Shown here piece by piece: positions 34,585-44,643 of a stretch of DNA of 64,000 nt. The notes beneath the pieces are model-generated. The model saw only the letters and a list, made by a program, of their open reading frames with translations, searched no databases and had not been told where the DNA came from. The stretch covers positions 2,081,501-2,145,500 of the forward strand of contig BRXU01000005.1 in NCBI GenBank assembly GCA_030267565.1. Reading direction: 5' to 3'. The DNA is from Pleodorina starrii (taxonomy: Eukaryota; Chlorophyta; Chlorophyceae; Chlamydomonadales; Volvocaceae). Position 1 is the stretch's first letter. Every line of letters starts with the position of its first letter. Made by a program: the position numbers and the translations under genes.

Positions 34585-35031
34585 CAACAACCGAAACAAC
34601 GACCACCTCCGGGGGGATCCCTGGACCAGGAGGCCGGCCCCCAGCGAGACATCTTCATACCTGTCATGGTGCGCTGTTATTCGCACTCCCCTCTTCTGTC
34701 CCCCGCTCCGTCCCCTCCTCCTCCCCTCCTCGCCTGGTCGCCTCCCCTCGCCGCTGTGGCGGTCCGCCGTTGCGGACCTCGTCTTTCCCCGCCCCCGGCC
34801 CCTGGATTATGGAGCAGCGGGGCCCCGCCGCGGGCCCTCGGCCCCCAGCCGCAAGTGGTTCTCCGGTTCCATCCAGTACCCCCCCTAAGCAACGTAGCAA
34901 CCCTATGCCCGTGAGTGAACCTCCCGCCCGCCAAGCGCCAACCCACCCGCGGTTGGTACCACTCGACGCAGGTGGCTGTGGCGCTCGTGGGGTATGCCCT
35001 GGTGGCTGTGCTGGCGTTCCTGGACCAGTGA
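34585..35031 (+). CDS. Possible tail-anchored small membrane protein (3' exons only)
   Basis: Two phase-0 compatible segments, 34585-34668 and 34972-35031, join to give a hydrophilic Gln/Pro-rich stretch, QRDIFIPVM, then VAVALVGYALVAVLAFLDQ and a stop. The final 19 residues form one membrane helix ending almost at the C-terminus, as in tail-anchored or small organellar membrane subunits. The donor GTGCGC and acceptor GACGCAG are acceptable. I could not find a convincing first exon with an ATG in phase, so the model is partial. No family recognised. Confidence 0.3.
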
Positions 35032-36535
35032 GCCAGCCAGCTAGGCGGTTAGCGTCCAGCTAGCGACGCAGACGGATAGCATTTACTCTGGCAGGCAGCC
35101 AGGCAGGCAGCCAGGCAGGCATGCAGGCAGGCAGGAGGGTAGGCAGCAGGGCGCCAGGCAGCCAGGCAGGCAGCAAGCCAAGCAGGCAGGCAGGCAGGCA
35201 AGCAGGAGCGTCTGCGCAGCTGGGCGCTGGGATTGCGACTCGCGGCTGGTGGCCCTGGTGGCCCGCCAGCGCGTCCCTGCCCCCAGGCGCCAGGCCCCTT
35301 ACAAACCCCGCTGTCCTTGTCCCGTCCTTTCGGCGCCCGTCCTCTGCTGGGGCCTTGCGGAGCTGGGCACCGCGACCCTTGGGTCTGTGAAGCGCACGTA
35401 GGCCCTAATGGTCCCAGCGCAGGACCCTAGTGGTCCCTCATTGTAACTCTCGCATCCTAAGGCTGGTGGTGCAGCTGGGCACCGCAGATCATGGGGTTAA
35501 GTAAGCAAGTACGGTGGCACCGGAATCGGCAGCCGCGTTGGTGGTGGCGGTGGTGGTAGCGATGATGGTGATAGTTGTGGTGGTGGTGATGATGGTGGCG
35601 GTGATGGTCGTAAGTGTTATGGCGGCGGTGGTGGCGGCGGCAGTGGCGATGGTGGTGCAGCCGCGCGCGGGCGGCTCCACTGCCATACCAGCATGTGTCT
35701 TGGGACGTCGGGAAGGAGGCCCCGCGCGGCCACGGGCTCAGTGGGTGGTGGAGGGAGGAGGGGGGGGAGCTGCGCGACGTTGGCTCCGCTTGGAAGCTTG
35801 GAGCGGTGCTCCATAGGCCGGAGTGTGTGATGCGTGGCTGCCGCCAGGATTTGGTGGTGCGCCTACCTGTGAGCTGCTGTCGAGGGTTATGGCCACACCC
35901 AAGCAACACCTGGGGACCGCCGAATTAGCTTTTCATCAATAATTTATCTGTGAATATAGCCTGTGTTTAGACTACAACAGAATGTCTTCGATCTGCGCAG
36001 AGAATGTCATCGGTTGCCTTAAGTAAGGTAAGGGCCGCCACGTCTTCGACGGTCGAAACCTCGATTCCTGGGTTCGTCCACTGTGAACCGGGTCACTTGA
36101 ACTTGTGCTTGGTGACCCACGGGCCGCTGGCAAGGGTTGGACGGTCAGTTTTGCTGGAGGTTGCGGTCCGTTTTCCGTTCGTCTGGGAATAAGAACCGCT
36201 CTGGCAGATGGCCCTACTAGGCCTCAGGTGATGTCGCAGCATGCCGCCTCCGGCTTGGGAGAGACGCCGTCCGGACGCACTTGTTTCAGGCCCGACGCCT
36301 GCTGCAATCGTACGGGAGACTTGCTGGAAGTCAAATTGAATCCGGCAGAGGGCAGACGAAAACCACACAGTTGCGACGGTGTCGTTGACCGCATTCCATA
36401 TTGTACAGTTCTACATATACTGGACAATCAGTTTGAAGTTGATCGCACTTTGCACTGAGAGCAGTCGTAACTTCTAGCGGGCTGTCATCCTGATGCGGAT
36501 GTTGTTTTCGTCGAGTTGCAACCAACTCATATTCA
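35032..36535. other. Region between the small membrane-protein exons and ST1
   Basis: Holds a GGCA/GCCA tandem run (about 35088-35210), a GGTGGT-rich tract (about 35535-35660) and a GACCCTTGGGTC palindrome (35374-35385). 36100-36535 is presumably ST1 promoter and leader. No TATA box is convincing, and no exon is supported. Confidence 0.45.
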
Positions 36536-39500
36536 ATGCTCTTTAGATTAGTTGTTGCGCTCACGTGGTTTTTCGGCGCTTCGGCTGGAACACTCCACGA
36601 AGTGCTTGCTGAGAAAGCTCAGCAGTATGGCAATGTTCAGGGACTGAAAACCGAATTAAGGAAAATACTGGATGATTCACGGGCATTGCTGGAGACACGC
36701 ACAAGCGTGCAAGGGCTCACGCCAGTCACCAAGCGCCCTTCGCGGCAGCTCCACGCAGAGGGAGCTAAAGCAAGCTTCGAGGACTTGGTTCAAAAAACCT
36801 CCAAATCTCTTGGGGACCTCGAGCGCGTTGCTGACAGCCATCCTATCCTGGCCATCCTTTCCCGGCGGACATTCCTAGCTGGCGTAGTCTTGCAGTGGCT
36901 CCTACTGGGACAGAAGCCTATAGGCGCAGACGTAGAGCGGAAGCTGTCAGGACTCACGTCCAAGGTGAGTAGGAACCCCGTACAGGGATGACGCCGTACG
37001 CGGCGCCCTCAGTACATGCCCTTACCTACCTGCCCGCTGCAGTTCTACCACATTCATGTCACGTCCGTGGTTCGAAGGGGCCTCCTCGAGTACCTGCACA
37101 TCAGCAAGAGCGGCGGCACCAGCTTCAGTGCAGCCGCAAGTAAGCTCCTGGGGGTTTGACCTGCGTCGGCCTGGGCTCACCATAGCGCGCACCCAAGCCA
37201 CCCTCGTGCCCACGGCGGCCACCGCCTAACCAGAGTCCCCTGGTGGTCCCTTCCAATACTTCATTGGTGTGGAAATGGTGGGCCCTGGTGGTCCCTTCCA
37301 ACATTTCGTTGGTGTGGTGGAAATGGTGGACCCTGGTGGCCCCTTCTAACAACCGGCCGCATTGCCATGGGCTGTGAGGAGCCGCCCCCCTCCCCCTCGG
37401 CTCTCAAATCTGACAACTCCCTCAGCCGCAGCCCGCCGGCTTCCAGGCGCATCCCCAAACACCCGCAGCTGCGTCACCCCCCCCCCCTTGAACAGCATGA
37501 TCAACAACGTCCGCAGTGACTCATTTTTATATAAAGGAGCATATCACTCCCTGACCCCCCCCCTTGAACACTGCCGGCTGGTGGGCGCACCGAATGAGGA
37601 GGACGCATAGGCCTGTGCGACCCGCCGATCCTGCCAGGCCCCTGTCCATGCTGTGCCGCTGCCGCTTACACCCCTCCCCCCACCACCACCCCTTCTTGTT
37701 TCATTCTTGCGAATTCACTCTTCACCCCGCCCTCCCCAACCCCGCGTCCCCCCGCTGTCCCTCAGAGCACAGCGGCTGCCTCATGGCCCCTGGGATCGGC
37801 CAGCTGGAGGCCCTGGGCGACCTGCCGAGGTGGATCAACGGCACCGCCTTCGAGGAGCTCACCGGGGGGACCAGCATCATGTGGGTGGTAGGGACTGGGG
37901 AGCTCACCGGGGGGAACCGATAGCGTGTGTCGCTGGTTGTGGGTGTGTGTGTCTGTTTTCAGCCGCTCGGCTTTGCTTACATTCAGCTTCCATTAAGAAG
38001 AAAAGGGCTCAGAGCCAGGACTGACCCTGAGCTGAGCCCCTACTGCTCTACACGCGGGGACCACTCGGGCTGATCCGGGGCTGACGCCGTACCCGTACCC
38101 GGTACACCCGTACACCCGTACACGACGGTCCGCAACACGGCGCAATGAAGAGAAAGATGCCGCAGCGGAGAATACGTGCACGACCCAGATCCCACACGGC
38201 TGTCTGTCCTGGCCTGTCCTGTCCTCTTGGCCGTAGGTGGTCATACTACGGCTCGAAGGGTCGGCCGGCGCAGGGCCAGTCCTGCACGGGGCGGCTGGCT
38301 CACCTCAAGGAGCTCGGGTACAACTACGTCTCCAACGAATTCACGCTGCACGGCGGCGGAGGCAGCGGCGGCGGAGGCGGAGGCAGCAGGGGCGCCGAGG
38401 GGCTTCACGCCACGCACGTGTGCCCGGGTTCCGTCAACGTGGTCACGTTGAGGTGCGGCTGCTTTGGGGGTTAATAGAATATAGAAAACGGCGAGGGAAC
38501 GCAACGCAGTTACCCGGGATATTACCTGAGGAATACCTGATATCGCCAGCAGAAAGGGGGATGTGCCGCAAACCCTGAGTGCCTGACCCATATCGTGTCC
38601 TTTGATATCTTCTTGTTCTTCTTGTTCTTGTTCTTCTTCTTCGGCTCACCCCCTTGTCGCGTCGTCGCTGGGACGTTGGGTCGTTGGGTCACCACCACCT
38701 CGTCTACGCCGCTGCATGCATGCAGGCAGCCCGACGGACGGCTGGCCTCCCACCTGCACTACATGCTGGCTCGCGTCAAGAAGCGCCTGCTGGGCAAGAC
38801 CGACTTTGACACATCCGACTTTTTCGACACGTTTTGCACCGGTGACGTGGCCATGTGGCAGCGCGTGGCGCCGCCGGTGGTCGACAACTACGCCCTCAGG
38901 TGCGGAGCAGGCGCGCGGCCTGTGCCGCCGCCGGCGCCCCTCCTGCCTGCCTGCCTGCCTGCCCTCCTGGCGGCCGTACACTGCGCCCCCCTCACGCACG
39001 GCCAGGCGTCGATCGCCACTCCCCTGCTGTACCTTGTGCCCAACCCCTGCCCAAATTGTCCCCTGCATCCCTTGGCGCCCAACTGCCCATTCCGCCTTTA
39101 GGCGGCCGGCGCCGCGGGGCGCGGCCGCGCAAAGTGCTTGCGTCGACGGCTGCCCCGTTCCCGCCTGCTGCTGCTGCCCCGTTCCCGCCTGCTGTTGTTG
39201 CTGCGGCCTGCGGCATGCGTTACGATGCTCTGCAGGTCGTTCATCGGCGAGCGCGCCTTCCACTCTCCCGTGGGCGGCATCGGCTCCGAGCACGTGAAGG
39301 TGGCTCGGCGGCTGCTGCTGCAGTTCGACCTGGTCATGGATCTGGACGCGGGGGAGGAGGCGGCCGACCTGGCGATGCGTCAGGGGCTGGGCTGGAACGT
39401 CTCCTTGAGCGAGGTACGGGCTGTACTGTGTTGCCGTATCGTGTCGTACAGCGCATGCCGGCATGGCTCGGGGCGTGCCGCCGCAGCATGCGCGCTGGGG

Positions 39501-40860
39501 CCAGAGTCTCGGCACACGGGGCGTCTCGGGGCGTGCGCGCCTGGCTGTCTGGCGCGGCTGTCTGCGTTTCGCGCGCTTGCGTGTGGTGTGGTGTGGCGTG
39601 GTGTGGTTCGGGTCGAGATGCGGTATTGTTTGGGTTGTGTCTTGTTTGGGTTGTGTCTTGCGTTGTGTCTTGCCGACACGGTACGGTGAGCTGCCATAAA
39701 CAGACTGCGCTGTCCGCATGTACGGCAGCATGTGGCCGCCGTACTGTACTTGTGGCTGGGACTAGGCGCTGCGGGTACTTTTGCGCTTTACACCACTGAG
39801 CAACGCTCTCTCTTGTGGTGGTCAGGGCCCCCTGTGCATGAGCAACGGCGGTGCCTCTCTTTCCCATTCGGCTTTGTCTCCGCGCTCCCACCCATTCCTC
39901 TTTCCTCTTTCCTCGCCGGCCCTCCGCCGCCGCCACCGCTGCCGCCGTCTTCGCGCCCCGGCCCCCGGGTTCCGGGTCCGTTCGCTGACGCCGTCTCCGT
40001 CTCCGTCTCCGCTGCGCTATCTTCTTTTTACCCCCGCCCCGGCCCTCCGCCGCCGCCACCGCTGCCCCCGCCCCGGCCCCCGCCCCCCCACCCCGCAGCT
40101 TCACGTGCGCACCTCCTCCCAGACCTTCGCCAAGCTGCATTACAGCAAGGAGGACTGCCCCAATGAGGAGCTGCTGCGGCTGCTGCTGCCGCGCCAGGAG
40201 CCGGACAGGCAGCTGTACAGGTGGGTGGGTCAGGGTGGGGGGAGTCCGTGGGGGGTGGGTCAGGGTGGGCGGGCGGGTGGGTGGGTCAGGGTGGGTGGGC
40301 GGGTGGGTCTTGTGGAGTGCGCTTCTGCAATCTGCATGCGTGCGGTGCTTGCGCGGTGGTTGTGCGGTTGCCTACGTGTGTGCGTGGCTGCACCGGCGCG
40401 GGCGACGGCGTTGCAAAATCTCCGGGCCGCGAAGAGCCCCAACCCCCTCCACCAGGCGATCCGAGGGCCCGTAGGGGCAGAGCTTTCCCGCCTCAGTCTC
40501 GGTCCCAACCCTGCCGCCTGCTCGCCGGCATGGCGGCTGCCGCCACCGCGCCTGTTGACTGGATGACCGTGCGGGTGACCGTCAGCCTTTTGCAATCTGT
40601 GCCGCTGCTGCCGCTGCTGTTGCTGCTGATGCTGCTGTTATTGCAGCACCGGTCGCACGCTGGCCTTCCTTGATGGCGTGTTTCTGGATGTGGCCCAAGC
40701 GCTGGGCTTGCGGCCAAACAGCCTGGCCGCCGGCACCGTGCCGCCGCCGGCACGAGGGACGGGGACGGTAAAAGGGTCCCCGGCCTGCGGCCTGCTGAAC
40801 GCGGGGGCGACGGGGCGGCGCAAGACCGCGGGCCGCAAGGCACGTCTGATGGTTCGGTGA
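36536..40860 (+). CDS. Sulfotransferase ST1, carbohydrate type
   Basis: Predicted PAPS-dependent sulfotransferase of the secretory pathway. Exons: 36536-36964, 37043-37139, 37766-37880, 38237-38452, 38726-38899, 39236-39413, 40099-40220, 40647-40860 (514 aa). Residues 1-18 are a signal peptide or anchor. The 5'-phosphosulfate loop is EYLHISKSGGTSF (catalytic-loop Lys165). The 3'-phosphate motif is NVVTLRQPDGRLASHL (Arg286-Ser294), with the Arg codon split by intron 4. Further family-like blocks are APPVVDNYALR and FDLVMDLDAGEEAADLAMRQ with GLGW. Exon 4 carries a Gly/Ser linker-like insertion (GGGGSGGGGGGSRG) absent from the paralogues. Exon lengths 97, 115, 178 and 122 match ST2 exactly. The motif layout resembles Golgi 2-O or galactose-3-O sulfotransferases; acceptor sugar unknown. 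All phases agree. Confidence 0.85.
37241..37352. repeat. ~47 bp tandem repeat in ST1 intron 2
   Basis: Two and a half copies of TGGTGGTCCCTTCCAA ... GGTGTGGAAATGGTGG. Later in the same intron, 37507-37555 is an inverted relative of the long cassette II (TATATAAAGGAGCATATC). Confidence 0.75.
39976..40035 (-). repeat. Intron cassette I, antisense near the 3' end of ST1 intron 6
   Basis: Reads CCGTTCGCTGACGCCGTC, repeated CTCCGT, CGCTGCGCTATC then TTCTTTTTACCCCC, about 65 bases before the acceptor at 40098. This is the reverse complement of the form found just after donors in other introns. Confidence 0.75.
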
Positions 40861-41961
40861 CGGTGGGGGTGAGAGAGTGAGCGGCGAGAGGGGGGGGCCG
40901 TCCGGTGGAGGTGGGAGGTGAAGGTGGGAGAGGGCGGGCGGCGACACTTTCAGTGGTGGTGCGGCGCCGCTGCGGCCAACGCGCCCCAACGCGCCCAACG
41001 CTTCGCGGCCGGGTGGCCGCCGCTGTCGGGGCTGCCAGCGGGTGGTCGGATCCGACGGACAGGATCCGGATTCCGTTCCGACTAGAACTGCCAAACTGCG
41101 AAACTTTGGAACCTACCTACCTCCACCCCGCGCACACACCAACGTATGGCACACGATCCTCGTCGGGACTTGCCTGCGGGGTGCATTTCAATGTACAGGA
41201 CATGTCCATCATACGACTTGGAGCGATGGCAGGCGCAATGCGGTGTCGATACCGGTATGCGTCCTGATCTACCGAAATAAAGAAACACCCGTCCTTTCCT
41301 TCCTGGGGTCTTTTTTGAGGGGGGGGGGTTATCCACGTCTAGGCCGGAGGCCGTGAACGGTATCGAATCAGGGGGGGTCAGGGAATGATATGCTGGGGGG
41401 CCCAAGGGGGGGCCCTGGCTGGCCTGTGGGTGCGGGGTGTGCATTTGCGGAGGGGAGTGGAGGCTGGAGGCTGCCCTGTGGCTTTTGCTGTGACGCGACT
41501 CATCGCGACTCATCGTCCGGGATGCGGGGCGCGCCGCCACATCTGCACATTCAACTCCTGCAGCAGCTGTGGGGTGGCGGGGTGGCCATGGCGTTGCGGT
41601 CTAGGCCCAGGCTTCCTGTCCCAGCTACGTCCAGAGAGTGTTTACGGTGCCGACATCAAGGTGATTGAACCGTTCTACACAGGTACATGGTGTGTGGTGT
41701 GGTGTTGTTTTTTTATTGAGCTTTGTTCGTTCGCGTAGGGCAGGCATCCGGGGCTGCATTTTTTTCCAATGTGAGTGGTTCACGGCCCGCCAACATGGAG
41801 AGAAGGGGGCGGGCCTGGCGACATGAAGATTGCGTTTTCATTCCATTCTTGTCTGGTCCGTCGTCGCTCTTTGCGCGCTGGCGCGAGGTGGTGATGGTGT
41901 GGTGGTGGTGGTGGTAGTGGTGGTGGTGGTGGTGGTGGTGTGGTGGTGGTGGTGGTAGTAC

Positions 41962-41998
<37 letters not shown>

Positions 41999-42000
41999 GT
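40861..42000. other. ST1 downstream region
   Basis: Contains an antisense cassette II (41328-41360) followed by GGTCAGGGAATGATATGC, a GGT/GTG run (about 41885-41957) and the TG run that ends the LINE (41962-41998). No coding exon supported. Confidence 0.45.
41328..41360 (-). repeat. Intron-type cassette II outside a called intron
   Basis: GGTTATCCACGTCTAGGCC followed by GGAGGCCGTGAACGG, opposite in orientation to ST1. Either ST1 has an unrecognised 3' UTR intron or this is a free copy of the element. Confidence 0.75.
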
Positions 42001-43605
42001 TACAGTATCTGACCGGGCCCTGACGCTGGCCAGGGGCTGCTAACCCAGCCCCGACGGAAAGACCGCCTAAGCACTCTCCCCCTTGCGGTGGGAGAAGGGC
42101 GTGAGGGGCCGCTACCCCCTCCTGCTCGACGCGGAGCTGGCTGCGTCGTACACCCCATATACGGGTGTACGGCGCAGCGGCTCCCCAAAGGCTTGAGCTC
42201 ACAGCCTGCCATATACGGCAGCTGGGCCCTTCGTCCGCACAAACAGCAGTCGCGCCGGCGCGCTACGCGGCGCCCGCGCTGTCCTGCCCGCCCTGAAGTC
42301 CTTGCAGCGCCGGGGCGCCCGGCCGGCCTGCTACCGGCTGGCGGTGCTCCTCTAGGCGCGAAAACAAAGCGCTGAGAACCTGCCCCGAGCTTGGTCCGGC
42401 TCGTGGGCGGTCAGCACCAAAGGAGAACCCAAGACAGCGCGCGTCCTACCCCTGCTACTACTCCTACTACGACGGCCCCGGAGAGGCCGGGGGGTGGCCC
42501 CTAGAGGCCGAGCTCCAGAGCTCCGCTTGGCCTCGAGGCGGCAGGAGGTCGGGCGCGGGCCTTGCGGCAGCGGGCTAGGTGACGGGGCTATAGTTCGCAC
42601 TAGGCGGCACCTCGCCAACTCGCCTCACTCTCGCTGTACCCGCTCCCTAAAGCCTCCCTCGCCTACAAAAGGCAGCCCGCGGCGGTCTCTGCACCCTAAG
42701 TCCTCTCGGACCCAAAGGAACCCCCCCTCATCCCCTCCTCTCACGCCTCCCTGCCTCGACGCCCTAAGTTCCCTCCCTCACCCCTAAAGCCCCTTCATCC
42801 CCTCACTCCACGACCCCTCCCTCTCCCTCCATACCCATCCCTGCGTGCTGCACACACTGAATGTGGCCGTTGACCACCGCCAGGATGGGGTGGTCAGGCC
42901 CTACCCCCTCCCATCCCCGCCTTGGCACGTCTAGCTCCGCAAACCCCCGCACACGCTGCCAAAAATCTAGTGCTGCGCGCGCCTTTGCCACCTCGACTGG
43001 GTCTGGGGCGTCCGGGGCGGTGGGTGAGTTCCTGACTGCCCACAGCCCCACGCGCGCCCGTTCCATGGCCGTGAGTGCCGCCAGGCAGATCACGTCCCAC
43101 ACGCACTGCTGCACGCCTGGCGGTGGCTCCGCCAGCCACACGTTTGCCCGGGTGATGGGCCCGGGCACGTGGGCGGCGATCTGCTGCACCACCGCTTGCG
43201 CCACCGGGCACTCCCAGAAGTGGTGTGCACGCGGCGAGCATGCGTGTGGGCCGGCTCCCCCGTACGCGCCGCACTTGCATTGTTCTGGTGCTGCTCCCCT
43301 GATGTGGCTGTTGCCGGGAAGCGGCACGCCGTCCTGTGCCAGCCGCCAGAGCGTCTCAAAGTGTTCGCGCTCCCATTTGATGGGCCACATTCGCCGGAGC
43401 ATTGCCAGTACACTTGCTGCTGGCGCCACTTCGGCGGCGGCTGGCTGATGTCCCGGTGGGTGGGCTCCTGCTGCTGCTGCCGCCGCTGCGGGCTGCTCCC
43501 GGGCTTCCCGCTCGTAGGCTGCGTGCAGGCGGGCCCGGCGCTCCGTTACCGGCTGCATCTGCATTTGGGTGGCTTGGCGGACGGAGAGGTCGCGCAGCTT
43601 GATGC
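41962..43605 (-). mobile_element. 5'-truncated LINE with AC-repeat tail
   Basis: On the minus strand: coding remnant (to 42803), about 800 bases of 3' untranslated sequence, then CAGATACTGTAACG and a run of AC (41998-41962) as 3' tail. The 3' end is homologous to 43612-43760 (shared GTGCTT(A/C)GGCGGTCT and GGGTTAGC blocks), showing that it is an element end. No target duplication was identified. Confidence 0.7.
42803..43605 (-). pseudogene. LINE reverse transcriptase C-terminal zinc-knuckle region
   Basis: An open frame of about 267 codons. Its centre, LWRLAQDGVPLPGNSHI, then CKCGAYGG, then CSPRAHHFWECPVAQAVVQQ, is the C-terminal Cys/His knuckle common to algal and plant L1-like ORF2 proteins (zf-RVT type, C-x-C and H-H-x-W-x-C). 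Endonuclease and polymerase domains are missing, so it is a dead 5'-truncated copy, although this part has no stops. The reading frame continues upstream only into the AC tail of another element copy. Confidence 0.75.
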
Positions 43606-43800
43606 TGTGTGTGTGTGTGTAACTGTTACATATCTGCCGGGCCGACACTGGCCGGGGGCGCTAACCCGCCCACATACGGGAGACCGCCGAAGCACTCCTC
43701 TGTTGAGGAGGGGCGTACCACCTTGTCCGCACACTGCACCGGGAAGTGCGAACCGCTGCGCCGTAATCGTCACAGGACAGCGTCCACCTGATTGTCCATG
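43606..43800 (-). mobile_element. Second LINE/SINE 3' end fragment with AC tail
   Basis: The minus strand ends GGCAGATATGTAACAG then TTACACACACAC, directly abutting the neighbouring LINE. It is homologous over about 130 bases to the 3' end at 42001-42150. Only the terminal part remains, so this is a very short truncated copy, or a SINE sharing the LINE tail. Confidence 0.6.
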
Positions 43801-44643
43801 TGCCAGCTAAGCTAGCCCCAGGCGCCTACTGTCCTCAGTCCACCGAACGCATGCTCTACAGCTGCGTAATCTACCAGGGCACTCACACCGGTGCCATTGC
43901 CACCTATATCCTTCGGAAGCCTGCCGCCGCCCGATCTTAGTTATCCAACCACCACCTGCTATGCAGTCTGGTCCAGGCCCTATGCAGACTCATTCCTCCA
44001 CCACTGCTCTGCGGCAGCGTTGTAGTCTTCTTGGTGGCATCCCACTCCAGCCGCCCCGCGCACCAGAGGACACCATTGTCTCCAGCCTTCGACACCCCGA
44101 TCTCTTTCACCCGGGGGACCAGCGGTGGGGTACGATCCCACGTGGGGTACGATCCCACGTGGGGTACGATCCCACGTCTGTGTGTGTGTGTGTGGCACTG
44201 CAGGGCTGCGGTCAAACTACCGTCGGTCGCGGGGTGTGGTCGCCGGGGTACGGTACATACAGGGTATGAGCGGACAGGAGTGTCAGGCAGTTTGCGATGT
44301 GCACTACAGGGTAATGGTGAGAGGACGATCGCCCAGGTTGCAGGGCCCCGCGCATAGTCTTGCAGAGGTTGTTGGTGCGGCAGGTCGTTGTTGGCGCTGC
44401 GGGTCCTGCGATGTACAGATATGCAAGACGTGATGAGCACCGTATCGCGGTGCTGTGTGAGGGTCACGACAACAAACGCTGAAGATGTTGTAGCGCTCGT
44501 GGCGCCCAAGCAGTCATGTCCACACACCATAGACCATACTAGTCATCGTTGTGCAGGTACTCCGTTTTTGTTCAACTGAAAACGACACCTTCAACTGCCA
44601 TGCCGTATGCCCTCTGTTTTCACGGACAAGCAGGAGGCGGTTC
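43801..44643. other. ST2 upstream region
   Basis: Includes three tandem copies of a 17-base unit (GGGGTACGATCCCACGT, about 44127-44178) followed by a TG run (about 44179-44193). No TATA box or exon is convincing. Confidence 0.45.

Noticed and set aside
35690..35930. A fourth sulfotransferase fragment upstream of ST1
   Set aside because: The frame lacks the PAPS loop and shows no alignable block with ST1-ST3.
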